A stretch of 64,000 bases of DNA from Bradyrhizobium barranii subsp. apii. Lineage in GTDB: Bacteria > Pseudomonadota > Alphaproteobacteria > Rhizobiales > Xanthobacteraceae. The translations under genes were made by a program, and so were the position numbers. The stretch covers positions 186,001 through 250,000 of the forward strand of contig NZ_CP096255.1 in the NCBI RefSeq assembly GCF_011516635.5. Direction: 5' to 3'. Positions within the stretch are counted from its first letter, which is position 1. The number at the start of each line of letters is the position of its first letter. The notes beneath the pieces are model-generated. The model was not told the DNA's origin and made no database searches. It was given only the letters and a program-made list of their open reading frames with translations. This document shows positions 18,340 through 26,723 of the stretch, in pieces.

Positions 18340-20019
18340 TCAGCTCAACCTGAACCTGACACCGCTCCGCGCAAGCCCCCCAGAGATCCCCACCGGCGTG
18401 CCGTCCGCGCGCCAGCAGGCGGCGCCGGTCATGGTGCCGTCGTCGTGGAAGGCAATGCCGTTCATGCCGCCCGCCACCGTCGCGACGGGCTGCACCTTGT
18501 GGCCGAGGCCCGCAAGCTTCGCGCGCACGGCCTCCGGCACCTTCTGCTCGACTTCGAGCGCGTTGCCTTCGGTCCAGATGCGCGGCGCCTCGACCGCTTC
18601 CTGCAGGCTCATGCCGTGGTCAATCAGATTGACCAGCGCCTGCATCGCGCTGGGGAAGATGCGTTTTCCCCCGGGCAGGCCGAGCGCATAGCGCAGCTTG
18701 CCGTCGCGCAGCGCGATCATCGGCGACATCGAGGTGGTGACGCGCTTGCCCGGCGCCAGCGACAGCGCGTGGCCGGGGCGCGGATCGAACAGGTTCATGT
18801 AGTTGTTGGCGATGGCGCCGAGGCCCGGGATCATGATCTTGGCGCCGAACAGATTGTTGATCGTCTGCGTGGTCGCGACGACGTTGCCGAAGGCGTCTGC
18901 CGCTGTCATGTGCGTGGTGTGCGCGCCTTCGAGCTGCGAGACGCCGGCGCCCCAGGCCTGCGCCCGCGCCGGATCGATGGCGCGGCGGCGTTCCTCGGCA
19001 TAGGCCTTCGACGTCAACCGCTCCACGGGGACACCGACATAGTCCGGATCGCAACTGGCCGCGGCACGATCGGCGAAGGCGATCTTCAGGACTTCGGCGA
19101 GATAGTGGATGGTCTCTGATGTACCGAAGCCGAGATCTCCGATGTCATAGCCCTCGAGAATGTTCAGCATCTGCGCGATGTGGACGCCGGAGGCCGCGGG
19201 TGGCGGCGGGCCAAGGATGGTCCAGCCGCGATAGTCGGCGCGGATCGGTTGCCGTTCGACGGTCTTGTAGCCGGTGAGATCGTTGCGGCGGATGAAGCCG
19301 CCGGTCTTCTCCATGTAGTCGACGAGGATGTCACCAAGCGGCCCCTCGTAGAGCGCGGTCTCGCCGTGGTCGGCGATGGTGCGGAGCGTCTCGGCATATT
19401 CGGCCTGCACCACGCGTTCGCCGACCTTGAGCGGCTCGCCATCAGGCAAATAGATCGCCGCAATCGGCTTGTCCTTGCGCATCTCGGCGGCGCTCTCGCT
19501 GATGCATTCGTGCAAATATGGCGTCGCCGTATAGCCGCGCGCGGCATGCTTGATCGCGGGCTGCATCACGTCGCCAAGCGACATGGTGCCGAACCGGCGC
19601 AGCGTCTCGCACCAGGCTTTCAGCGAGCCCGGCGTGGCAACCGCCTTCGGGCCGTTGAGGTTCTCGTTGCCGACGGTGTCGAACACGTCATGCGCCGCGC
19701 CTGGCGCGGAGGTATAGCTGGTGTCACGCACCGCCGCAGGCACGGTGCTCTGCCCGTCGATGAAACGGTGGCTGCCGTCAGCCAGACGTATATGCGCCAT
19801 GCCGCCGCCGATGATGCCGACCATCATCGGCTCGACCACGGTCAGCGTGAACAGGGTCGCGATCGCGGCGTCGATGGCGTTGCCGCCCGCGGCCAGCATC
19901 TCGGCGCCGGCGCTTGAGGCCAGCGGATGGTTGCTGACCACCATGCCGCGGCTCGAGACCGCCGGCATCTTCTGGCATTCAAAGATCGTTGCCGTCCGGT
20001 CGCGCCAGTTTCCGCCCAT
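18340..20019 (-). CDS. ggt: Gamma-glutamyltransferase-family protein
   Basis: Ntn-hydrolase that self-cleaves into two subunits and hydrolyses or transfers gamma-glutamyl groups, typically from glutathione. The 559-residue proenzyme has the expected cleavage site before Thr368 in GAHTTHMTAAD, matching the TTHYS motif of E. coli GGT. The small subunit carries GLPGGKRIFPSAMQ and the C-terminal Gly-rich end. No signal peptide is visible (MGGNWRDRTATIFECQK), unlike classical periplasmic GGT, so this may be a cytoplasmic YwrD-like member. It is monocistronic and flanked by gene-free gaps. Confidence 0.88.
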   Translation of the reverse strand: MGGNWRDRTATIFECQKMPAVSSRGMVVSNHPLASSAGAEMLAAGGNAIDAAIATLFTLTVVEPMMVGIIGGGMAHIRLADGSHRFIDGQSTVPAAVRDTSYTSAPGAAHDVFDTVGNENLNGPKAVATPGSLKAWCETLRRFGTMSLGDVMQPAIKHAARGYTATPYLHECISESAAEMRKDKPIAAIYLPDGEPLKVGERVVQAEYAETLRTIADHGETALYEGPLGDILVDYMEKTGGFIRRNDLTGYKTVERQPIRADYRGWTILGPPPPAASGVHIAQMLNILEGYDIGDLGFGTSETIHYLAEVLKIAFADRAAASCDPDYVGVPVERLTSKAYAEERRRAIDPARAQAWGAGVSQLEGAHTTHMTAADAFGNVVATTQTINNLFGAKIMIPGLGAIANNYMNLFDPRPGHALSLAPGKRVTTSMSPMIALRDGKLRYALGLPGGKRIFPSAMQALVNLIDHGMSLQEAVEAPRIWTEGNALEVEQKVPEAVRAKLAGLGHKVQPVATVAGGMNGIAFHDDGTMTGAACWRADGTPVGISGGLARSGVRFRLS

Positions 20020-20263
20020 GCCGCCAGCCCCTTTTATTCACGGCGGCAAGCACATCATACGCGCGACTACGGGTCCAGTATTGGTACGGGTTAGCTGGCA
20101 TTCCTGATTCTGCCATCATCGTTACCGTTGATTCGGACATCCGCGGTCCCCTTTGGATCGGGCAGGGCACGTCCTGAGCGAGTAGAGCTCAGCATCGAGA
20201 AGCGATGCACGTTCGCGTGGCGTTACCCCACAGACCCAAGCATTCCAAAGGATTCAACTTTCC

Positions 20264-21007
20264 ATGCACACGATCGTACTGGCCACCCAAAAGGGTGGCA
20301 GTGGCAAGAGCACGCTTGCCATCGGCCTCGCGCTGGCGGCCAAGCAGGCCGGCTTCACCGTCCGCCTGATCGAAACTGACCCGCAGGGTACCCTGTCCAA
20401 CTGGCTGCGTCGCCGCCACGCTGACGATCTCGTCGTCGAGCCGATCTATCACGCGGCCGACATCGCGCCGCGCCTGAAGATGCTGGCCGACAGCGGCTTG
20501 CAGCTCGCGATCGTCGACACCGCGGCCGGCCTCAGCGCCGCGACCACCGCCGCGATCCGCCATTCCGACCTCTGCCTGATTCCGGCTCGCCCGAGCGTTG
20601 CCGACATCGAGGCGACCGTCTCGACGCTGAGCGTCGCGCGCGCCTGGAAGCGGCCCTACGGCTTCGTGCTGAACCAGGCGCCGATCCGCGGCCAGCGCAT
20701 CGACAACGCCGCCAACACGCTCGCCGAGGAAGCAGCCCTCGATCTCGCCGAGGTGCTCGCGCGCCCGCTGATCGTGATGCGCAACGACCACCAGGACTCG
20801 CTCGCGAGCGGCCTCGCCGTCAGCGAATTCGCGCCGAACGGCAAGTCGGCGGACGAGATCCGCGGCCTCTGGCGCTGGATCGAGACCCGTCTCGAGCTCG
20901 AAGCCACGACCAACGTCCTGATCGACCAGGTCATCTCGGTCGCGGACGGGATGTTGCACGCCGCCGCCGAACACGCGGCGGACGAGACCACGACACTGGC
21001 GTCCTGA
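20264..21007 (+). CDS. Orphan ParA/MinD-type ATPase
   Basis: 247-residue deviant Walker ATPase. The P-loop KGGSGKST spans residues 10-17 with the signature Lys at the start. The second Walker element is ETDPQGTLSNW, and IVDTAAGL provides the third. ParA proteins position DNA, chemoreceptor arrays or other cargo. No parB or other partner is adjacent; mutM lies downstream on the opposite strand. This is therefore not an obvious chromosome-partition pair. The cargo cannot be inferred. Confidence 0.87.
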   Translation: MHTIVLATQKGGSGKSTLAIGLALAAKQAGFTVRLIETDPQGTLSNWLRRRHADDLVVEPIYHAADIAPRLKMLADSGLQLAIVDTAAGLSAATTAAIRHSDLCLIPARPSVADIEATVSTLSVARAWKRPYGFVLNQAPIRGQRIDNAANTLAEEAALDLAEVLARPLIVMRNDHQDSLASGLAVSEFAPNGKSADEIRGLWRWIETRLELEATTNVLIDQVISVADGMLHAAAEHAADETTTLAS

Positions 21008-21159
21008 GCGGGGCGATCGCTCGGACGACAGGCGGCCTCTTCACTTATCCGGTTGAAGAGCCCAAGCGACGAATCAATCCGGCCACCAGCCCGGCCGGAT
21101 TGCTTCGCTTCGCGTTTTTGGGACGCTCCATCCACCCGTCATTGCAAGCGCGGCTTCTT

Positions 21160-21246
21160 GTAGCCCGGATGAAGCGAAGCGAAATCCGGGAAAGTCTCTC
21201 CGCGGAGAGGCTGGACCCGGATTGCGCTGCGCTTCATCCGGGCTAC
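21160..21246. repeat. Palindromic repeat (GTAGCCCGGATGAAGCG type)
   Basis: GTAGCCCGGATGAAGCG at the left and CGCTTCATCCGGGCTAC at the right form a perfect 17-bp inverted repeat. Inner GAAATCCGGG / CCCGGATT and CTCTCCGCGGAGAG dyads extend the fold. It lies between convergent parA-like and mutM genes. Confidence 0.85.
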
Positions 21247-21255
21247 GGTGCTACG

Positions 21256-22155
21256 TCACTTCTGACATTTCTGACACCAGAAGGTGGAGCGCCCGTTCTG
21301 GGTGAATCGCTTCACGGTGCCGCCGCACCCTGGCGTCTTGCAGGTCTCGCCCTCGCGGTCATAGACCTTGAAGGAATGCTGGAAATAGCCGAGCTCGCCC
21401 GAGGTCTGGCGATGGTCGCGCAAGCTCGAGCCGCCGGCCTTGATGGCGTCGTTCAGCACGGTGTGAATGGCACTCACCAGCCGCTTCGCATGATCGGTCG
21501 GCTCGCCGCCGCCAACACCCTTGCGACCCTTGGTCGCGAGTGTCGCAGCAATGCGGCGCGGTGACAGATGCGAGCGATGCAGCGCTTCGCAAACATAGAT
21601 GTTGCCGAGCCCGGCGACCACGCGCTGGTCGAGCAGCGCGGCCTTCAGGCTCGTCGTCTTGCCCTCGCACGACCGCGCCAGCATCGCGGCGTCGAATTCA
21701 TTGCCGAGCGGCTCGGGGCCGAGATCGCGCAGCAGCGGCTCGTCCTCAAGCGCGTTGCGCGCGATCACTTTCATGTAACCGAAGCGGCGCGGGTCGTTGA
21801 ACACGATGTCGGCGCCGGAGGACATCCGAAACAGCACGTGGTCGTGCGTGGAGTCCTTGCCCCGCGGGTAGTGAAACTCGCCCGGCGCGGCCTCGTTGTC
21901 CGGCTTGATGACGCGGAACGAACCCGACATGCCCAGATGCATCAGCAGCACGTCGCCGGAGGCGAGATCGGCCATGAGATATTTTGCACGGCGGCCAAGC
22001 CCCGTGACGACCTGCCCCTGGAGCCGGGCCACGAAATCGGGCTGGAAGGGAAAGCGCAGATCCGGCCTGCGGGCCTCTGCGACGAGGATTTTCGCACCCT
22101 CCATGACGGGCTGAAGGCCGCGGCGGACGGTCTCGACTTCGGGCAATTCAGGCAT
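21256..22155 (-). CDS. mutM: Formamidopyrimidine-DNA glycosylase MutM (Fpg)
   Basis: Base-excision repair enzyme that removes 8-oxoguanine and ring-opened purines and nicks the abasic site. The 299-residue product begins [14 protein letters not shown], where Pro2 is the Schiff-base nucleophile (after Met removal) and Glu3 the general acid. Lys58 corresponds to the conserved Lys of the family. The C-terminal zinc finger is intact (CKTPGC and WCQKCQK). It is about 25 residues longer than E. coli Fpg, with insertions at [11 protein letters not shown] and [12 protein letters not shown] that are usual in Rhizobiales. It is divergent from ubiE. Confidence 0.95.
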   Translation of the reverse strand: MPELPEVETVRRGLQPVMEGAKILVAEARRPDLRFPFQPDFVARLQGQVVTGLGRRAKYLMADLASGDVLLMHLGMSGSFRVIKPDNEAAPGEFHYPRGKDSTHDHVLFRMSSGADIVFNDPRRFGYMKVIARNALEDEPLLRDLGPEPLGNEFDAAMLARSCEGKTTSLKAALLDQRVVAGLGNIYVCEALHRSHLSPRRIAATLATKGRKGVGGGEPTDHAKRLVSAIHTVLNDAIKAGGSSLRDHRQTSGELGYFQHSFKVYDREGETCKTPGCGGTVKRFTQNGRSTFWCQKCQK

Positions 22156-22236
22156 GGTCAGGCATTCACCTTATGAGGGCGGTGTGATAGCGCCATTGCG
22201 GCGGCCGCGCTATGGTCCGCCCAGTGGAGTAGAGTA

Positions 22237-22998
22237 ATGGATCGGCCGGGCGAAACCACGCATTTTGGCTTCAGGGACGTTCCCCTGGGGGACAAGCAGA
22301 CGCTGGTGAACGATGTGTTTCACAGCGTGGCGTCGCGCTATGACTTGATGAACGACCTGATGTCCGGTGGCCTGCACCGGGTCTGGAAGGACATCATGAT
22401 CACCGCGCTCAACCCGCCGCGGGGTGACCGACCGTTCGCGCTGCTCGATGTTGCCGGCGGCACCGGCGACATCTCGTTCCGCGCTGCCAACGCGGCAGGT
22501 CCCGGCTTCCATGCCACGGTCTGCGACATCAACGCCGAGATGCTGGCCGTGGGCCGCGAGCGTGCCGCGAAGCGGCATCTCGAGACCCAGGTCGATTTCG
22601 TCGAGGGCAATGCCGAAGCGCTCGCCTTCGCCGACCGCAGCTTTGACGCATACACGATCGCTTTCGGCATTCGCAATGTGCCGCGGATCGACCTGGCGCT
22701 GCGCGAGGCCTATCGCGTGCTGAAGCCCGGCAGCCGCTTCCTGTGCCTGGAATTCTCCACCGTCGAGATGCCCGGGCTCGACCGGATCTATGACCTGTTC
22801 TCGTTCAAGGTGATCCCGCCGCTCGGCCGCATGGTCACGGGCGACGCCGAGTCCTACCAGTATCTCGTCGAATCGATCCGCAAGTTTCCGAAACCCAACG
22901 CCTTCGCCGACATGATCCGCGACGCCGGCTTCGCCCGCGTCGGCTGGCAGACATTGTCCGGCGGCATCGTCGCACTGCATTCGGGCTGGCGTTTGTGA
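22237..22998 (+). CDS. ubiE: Ubiquinone/menaquinone C-methyltransferase UbiE
   Basis: SAM-dependent C-methyltransferase of ubiquinone biosynthesis, 253 residues. The UbiE signature [18 protein letters not shown] is at residues 35-52, and the SAM-binding motif [13 protein letters not shown] follows at about 70-82. The end [25 protein letters not shown] is family-typical. It is first in a tight run ubiE-ubiB-coaBC-dut; its stop overlaps the ubiB GTG start by four bases (GTGA), so translation is probably coupled. Confidence 0.95.
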   Translation: MDRPGETTHFGFRDVPLGDKQTLVNDVFHSVASRYDLMNDLMSGGLHRVWKDIMITALNPPRGDRPFALLDVAGGTGDISFRAANAAGPGFHATVCDINAEMLAVGRERAAKRHLETQVDFVEGNAEALAFADRSFDAYTIAFGIRNVPRIDLALREAYRVLKPGSRFLCLEFSTVEMPGLDRIYDLFSFKVIPPLGRMVTGDAESYQYLVESIRKFPKPNAFADMIRDAGFARVGWQTLSGGIVALHSGWRL

Positions 22999-24569
22999 TT
23001 TCTTCCATTCCCCACATTTCGCGCCTGATCCGCGCCGCGTTCGTGTTTGCGCGCGAGGGCGTGTTCGGTTCCGTCGATCCGACCCTGGTGCCGCCGCCCG
23101 GGCAACTCGCGCTGAAGCTTGCGCGCCTCGTCGAACGGCGCGGTCCAAAGCACGGACCACGGCTGACGCGCGCGCTGACCCGGATGGGCCCAGCCTATCT
23201 CAAGCTCGGGCAGTTTCTGGCCACGCGTCCCGACGTCGTCGGCGTCGTCATGGCGCGTGATCTGGAAAGCCTCCAGGATCGCTTGCCGCCGTTTTCGCAA
23301 GCCGAAGCGGAAGCCGCGATCGCGAGCTCGCTGGAGCGTCCGCTCAAGGACGTATTCGCGAGCCTCGGCCCGCCGGTCGCGGCAGCCTCGATCGCGCAGG
23401 TGCATCGCGGCGAAGTCTTGCGCGACGGCATCCGCAAGTCGGTCGCGGTGAAGGTGCTGCGGCCGAACGTGGCCTCGCGATTCCGCCGCGATCTCTCCGA
23501 TTTCTTCTACGTCGCGCACAAGGCCGAGACCTATTCGAGCGAAGCGCGGCGTTTGCGCCTGATCGAAGTCATCAACACCATGTCGCGCTCGGTCGCGATG
23601 GAGATGGACCTGCGGCTGGAAGCGGCTGCAATGTCGGAGATGGCGGAGAACACGGGCGACGATCCTGATTTTCGCGTGCCGACCGTCGATTGGGACCGCA
23701 CCACGCACAACGTGCTGACGATGGAGTGGATCGACGGCATCGCGCTGAACGATCACAAGCGCCTGGCAGAGGCGCAGGTCGACCTGCCCGATCTCGGCCG
23801 CAAGGTGATCCAGAGTTTTCTGCGCCACGCGCTCCGCGACGGCTTCTTCCACGCCGACATGCATCCGGGCAATCTGTTCCTCGATGACGCCGGCCGTCTG
23901 GTCGCGGTCGATTTCGGCATCATGGGCCGGCTCGGGATGAAGGAGCGGCGCTTCCTCGCCGAAATCCTGCTCGGCTTCATCACCCGCGATTATCGCCGCG
24001 TCGCCGAGGTGCATTTCGAGGCGGGCTATGTGCCGGCGCACCACTCGGTCGAGAACTTTGCGCAAGCGATCCGCGCCATCGGTGAGCCCATTCACAACCG
24101 CACGGCGGAAGAGATCTCGATGGCGCGGCTGCTGACGCTGCTGCTCGAGGTCACCGGCCTGTTCGATATGACGACGCGGCCCGAGCTGATCCTGCTGCAG
24201 AAGACCATGGTGGTGGTCGAGGGCGTGGCGCGCGCCTTCGATCCCAAGCTCGACATCTGGAAGGTCGCCGACCCCGTGGTGCGCGAATGGATCGAACGCA
24301 ATCTCGGACCGATCGGCCGGGTGCAGGGCGCGCTGTCCGGCACCGGCGAGCTCGCCCGCGTGCTGATGCGCCTGCCCGACATCGCGCAGCGCTCCGTCGT
24401 GGTGCTTGAGCAATTGGAGACCATGACGCGGGAGGGCCTGCGGCTGTCGCCGGAGAGCATCGCGGCGATGGGCCGCAGCGAGGGCCGCAAGAACCGGTGG
24501 CGCACCGTGGCGCTCTGGATCATTGCCGCCACCTTCATCGGAATCCTGATCGCCGTCCGGAATCTGTGA
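22995..24569 (+). CDS. ubiB: Ubiquinone biosynthesis protein UbiB
   Basis: Atypical protein-kinase-like (ABC1/COQ8) ATPase required for ubiquinone production. The 524 residues start at GTG 22995. The signature KLGQ motif ([15 protein letters not shown], Lys70-Gln73) replaces a normal kinase Gly loop; the Ala-rich loop ([14 protein letters not shown]), the catalytic [12 protein letters not shown] and [11 protein letters not shown] follow. A C-terminal hydrophobic helix (about 503-520, [16 protein letters not shown]) anchors it to the membrane. Its TGA is the first codon of a perfect palindrome (24567-24583) leading into the coaBC control region. Confidence 0.95.
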   Translation: MISSIPHISRLIRAAFVFAREGVFGSVDPTLVPPPGQLALKLARLVERRGPKHGPRLTRALTRMGPAYLKLGQFLATRPDVVGVVMARDLESLQDRLPPFSQAEAEAAIASSLERPLKDVFASLGPPVAAASIAQVHRGEVLRDGIRKSVAVKVLRPNVASRFRRDLSDFFYVAHKAETYSSEARRLRLIEVINTMSRSVAMEMDLRLEAAAMSEMAENTGDDPDFRVPTVDWDRTTHNVLTMEWIDGIALNDHKRLAEAQVDLPDLGRKVIQSFLRHALRDGFFHADMHPGNLFLDDAGRLVAVDFGIMGRLGMKERRFLAEILLGFITRDYRRVAEVHFEAGYVPAHHSVENFAQAIRAIGEPIHNRTAEEISMARLLTLLLEVTGLFDMTTRPELILLQKTMVVVEGVARAFDPKLDIWKVADPVVREWIERNLGPIGRVQGALSGTGELARVLMRLPDIAQRSVVVLEQLETMTREGLRLSPESIAAMGRSEGRKNRWRTVALWIIAATFIGILIAVRNL

Positions 24570-24613
24570 TTGCACTGCAATCACGGAAACGATAGCATCG
24601 CTATCATTCCGTG
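24567..24613. promoter_or_regulatory. Nested palindromes upstream of coaBC, candidate ribbon-helix-helix operator
   Basis: Two adjoining dyads are visible. The first, TGATTGC-ACT-GCAATCA (24567-24583), has perfect 7-bp arms. The second (24582-24613) has outer arms CACGGAA / TTCCGTG and a perfect core GATAGC-ATC-GCTATC (24591-24605). The core half-site GCTATC-A/G-TT is close to the TGCTATCA half-site I recall for the FitA antitoxin of Neisseria. The downstream gene begins with a FitA-like domain. The ribosome site GGAGG (24616-24620) follows immediately, so a bound protein or an RNA hairpin could block initiation. Confidence 0.55.
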
Positions 24614-24626
24614 CTGGAGGGGCGTC

Positions 24627-26078
24627 ATGGCAAGCCTGACCATCCGCAAGCTCGACGAGGGCGTCAAAACCTATTTGCGCCTTCGCTCGGCCAGGAACCG
24701 CAGGTCGGTCGAGGAAGAGGTCCGGGTCATCCTCGGGGAGCTGATCGAGGGCCGCGAGGAGCCGCTGACGCCGTTTGCGCTGCCGCCGGCCCAGTCCACC
24801 GCCGCCACACCGCAACGGACCGGCGCTCTCCCCGAGGCCAGCGTCACCCTGATCATCGGCGGCGGCATCGCGGCCTATAAATCGCTCGACCTGATCCGCC
24901 GGCTCAAGGAACGCCGGATCGAGGTCCGTTGCGTCCTGACCAAGGCGGCGCAGCAATTCGTCACGCCGCTGGCCGTGAGCGCGCTGTCGCATGAGCGCGT
25001 CTACACTGACCTGTTCGACCCCCAGAGCGAGTTCGACGCCGGGCACATCCGCCTGGCGCGCGAGTGCGACCTGATCGTCGTCGCGCCCGCGACCGCCGAC
25101 CTCCTGGCAAAGATGGCCAATGGCCATGCCGACGATCTCGCCAGCGCCATCCTGCTCGCGACCAACCGCAAGGTCCTGCTGGCGCCGGCGATGAATCCGC
25201 TGATGTGGAACAATGCGGCGACCCGCCGCAACGTCACGCAGCTTCAGCGTGACGGCGTGGTGCTGATCGGCCCGAATTCAGGCGAGATGGCCGAGGCGGG
25301 CGAAGCCGGAATCGGCCGCATGTCCGAGGCGATCGAGATCGCCACCGCCGCCGAGCGCCTGCTGCGGCCGCCGGTGCCGCGCCCGCTCGCCGGCAAGCGC
25401 GTGCTGATCACCGCAGGTCCCACCCACGAGCCGATCGACCCGGTGCGCTACATCGCCAACCGCTCCTCCGGCAAGCAGGGCTTTGCCATCGCCGCCGCCG
25501 CGCAAGCTGCGGGTGCCGAGGTGATTTTGGTCAGCGGCCCGGTCGATCTCGGCGATCCCCCGGGCGTGACGGTGAAGCGCGTGGAATCGGCGCGGCAGAT
25601 GCTGGAGCAGGTGCAGGCGGCGCTTCCCGCCGACATCGCGATCTTCGCGGCCGCGGTCGCGGACTGGCGGGTTGCCAGTGAGGGCGAGCAGAAGCTGAAG
25701 AAGACCTCGGCCGGCATGCCGCCGCTTCAGCTGGTCGAGAATCCCGACATCCTCGCCACGATCTCGAAGCTGACCGACCGGCGCCCGCCGCTGGTGATCG
25801 GCTTTGCCGCCGAGACCGAGCACCTCATCGACAACGCCAAGTCCAAGCTGGCCCGCAAGGGCTGCGACTGGATCGTCGCCAACGACGTCTCGCCGGCCAC
25901 CGGCGTGATGGGCGGCGACCGCAACACCGTGCATCTGATCAGTCGCAAGAATGGTGAGGAGGACGGCGAGATCGCAGTTGATTCCTGGCCGGTGATGACC
26001 AAGGAACAGGTCGCCATCGAGCTGGTCGCGCATGTCGTCAAGAGCGTGACCGACAAATCCCGGGAGCCGGCATCTTGA
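24627..26078 (+). CDS. coaBC: CoaBC (phosphopantothenoylcysteine synthetase/decarboxylase) with N-terminal FitA-like ribbon-helix-helix domain
   Basis: Bifunctional coenzyme A biosynthesis enzyme: CoaB joins phosphopantothenate to cysteine and CoaC decarboxylates the product. The 483 residues exceed E. coli Dfp (406) because of an N-terminal module. Residues 1-45 ([31 protein letters not shown]) read as a FitA/VapB-type ribbon-helix-helix. A Pro/Ala linker leads to CoaC at about 72, with His140 and Asn190 (PAMNPLMW). CoaB starts near 257 with Asn278 ([11 protein letters not shown]). The Cys158 of E. coli CoaC is absent: the loop reads [18 protein letters not shown] precedes ATG 24627; its stop overlaps dut. 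Confidence 0.92.
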   Translation: MASLTIRKLDEGVKTYLRLRSARNRRSVEEEVRVILGELIEGREEPLTPFALPPAQSTAATPQRTGALPEASVTLIIGGGIAAYKSLDLIRRLKERRIEVRCVLTKAAQQFVTPLAVSALSHERVYTDLFDPQSEFDAGHIRLARECDLIVVAPATADLLAKMANGHADDLASAILLATNRKVLLAPAMNPLMWNNAATRRNVTQLQRDGVVLIGPNSGEMAEAGEAGIGRMSEAIEIATAAERLLRPPVPRPLAGKRVLITAGPTHEPIDPVRYIANRSSGKQGFAIAAAAQAAGAEVILVSGPVDLGDPPGVTVKRVESARQMLEQVQAALPADIAIFAAAVADWRVASEGEQKLKKTSAGMPPLQLVENPDILATISKLTDRRPPLVIGFAAETEHLIDNAKSKLARKGCDWIVANDVSPATGVMGGDRNTVHLISRKNGEEDGEIAVDSWPVMTKEQVAIELVAHVVKSVTDKSREPAS

Positions 26079-26533
26079 GCACGAAAGTCACGGTCGAACT
26101 GCAGCAACTGGCCCACGCCGAAGGCCTTCCGCTGCCGGCCTACCAGACCTCCGAAGCCGCCGGCCTCGACCTGATGGCCGCAGTTCCCGACAGCGAGCCG
26201 ATGACGCTCGCCCCCGGCCAATATGCGCTGGTGCCGACGGGCCTCGCGATCGCGCTGCCGCCCGGCCACGAGGCGCAGGTGCGGCCGCGCTCGGGCCTTG
26301 CGGCCAAGCACGGCGTCACCGTGTTGAACTCGCCCGGCACGATCGATGCGGACTATCGCGGCGAGATCAAGGTGATCCTGATCAACCACGGCGCGGCGCC
26401 CTTCGTGGTCAAGCGCGGCGAGCGCATCGCGCAGATGGTGATCGCGCCGGTGGTGCAGGCAGCGCTGGTTCCCGTGGCGACATTGTCCGCGACCAATCGC
26501 GGCGCCGGCGGCTTCGGCTCGACCGGCCGCTAA
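26075..26533 (+). CDS. dut: Deoxyuridine triphosphatase Dut
   Basis: Trimeric dUTPase that hydrolyses dUTP to dUMP and diphosphate, keeping uracil out of DNA and feeding thymidylate synthesis. The 152-residue product carries all five motifs: [28 protein letters not shown] with the catalytic Asp, GERIAQMVI and the C-terminal GGFGSTGR. The start is TTG at 26075, overlapping the coaBC stop by four bases (TTGA), as dut follows coaBC in many Proteobacteria. Confidence 0.95.
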   Translation: MSTKVTVELQQLAHAEGLPLPAYQTSEAAGLDLMAAVPDSEPMTLAPGQYALVPTGLAIALPPGHEAQVRPRSGLAAKHGVTVLNSPGTIDADYRGEIKVILINHGAAPFVVKRGERIAQMVIAPVVQAALVPVATLSATNRGAGGFGSTGR

Positions 26534-26723
26534 CACACGGCAACTCCAGCCGAATCATCCCGAAGAACGACGTGGATTGGAACCGCGCGCCCGGCATTTT
26601 TGTGGGACCGCCTTTGCGTTCACGATCTGGACTCTTACCGCTGGAGTCACGGTGGGGGTATTGTCGTTTGATTCGCGCGCGACGGGGGTCGCCGCGCGCA
26701 AATTCGTGCGATCTGGGGCAACT

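Noticed and set aside
24627..24761. A separate antitoxin gene before coaBC
   Set aside because: There is no stop between the RHH-like segment and CoaC, and no toxin (PIN-domain) ORF follows, so it is a domain of CoaBC rather than half of a toxin-antitoxin pair.
22854..25127. A 757-codon antisense frame over ubiB and coaBC
   Set aside because: Low-complexity Arg/Asp/Gly composition and no recognisable domain; ubiB and coaBC are both real.
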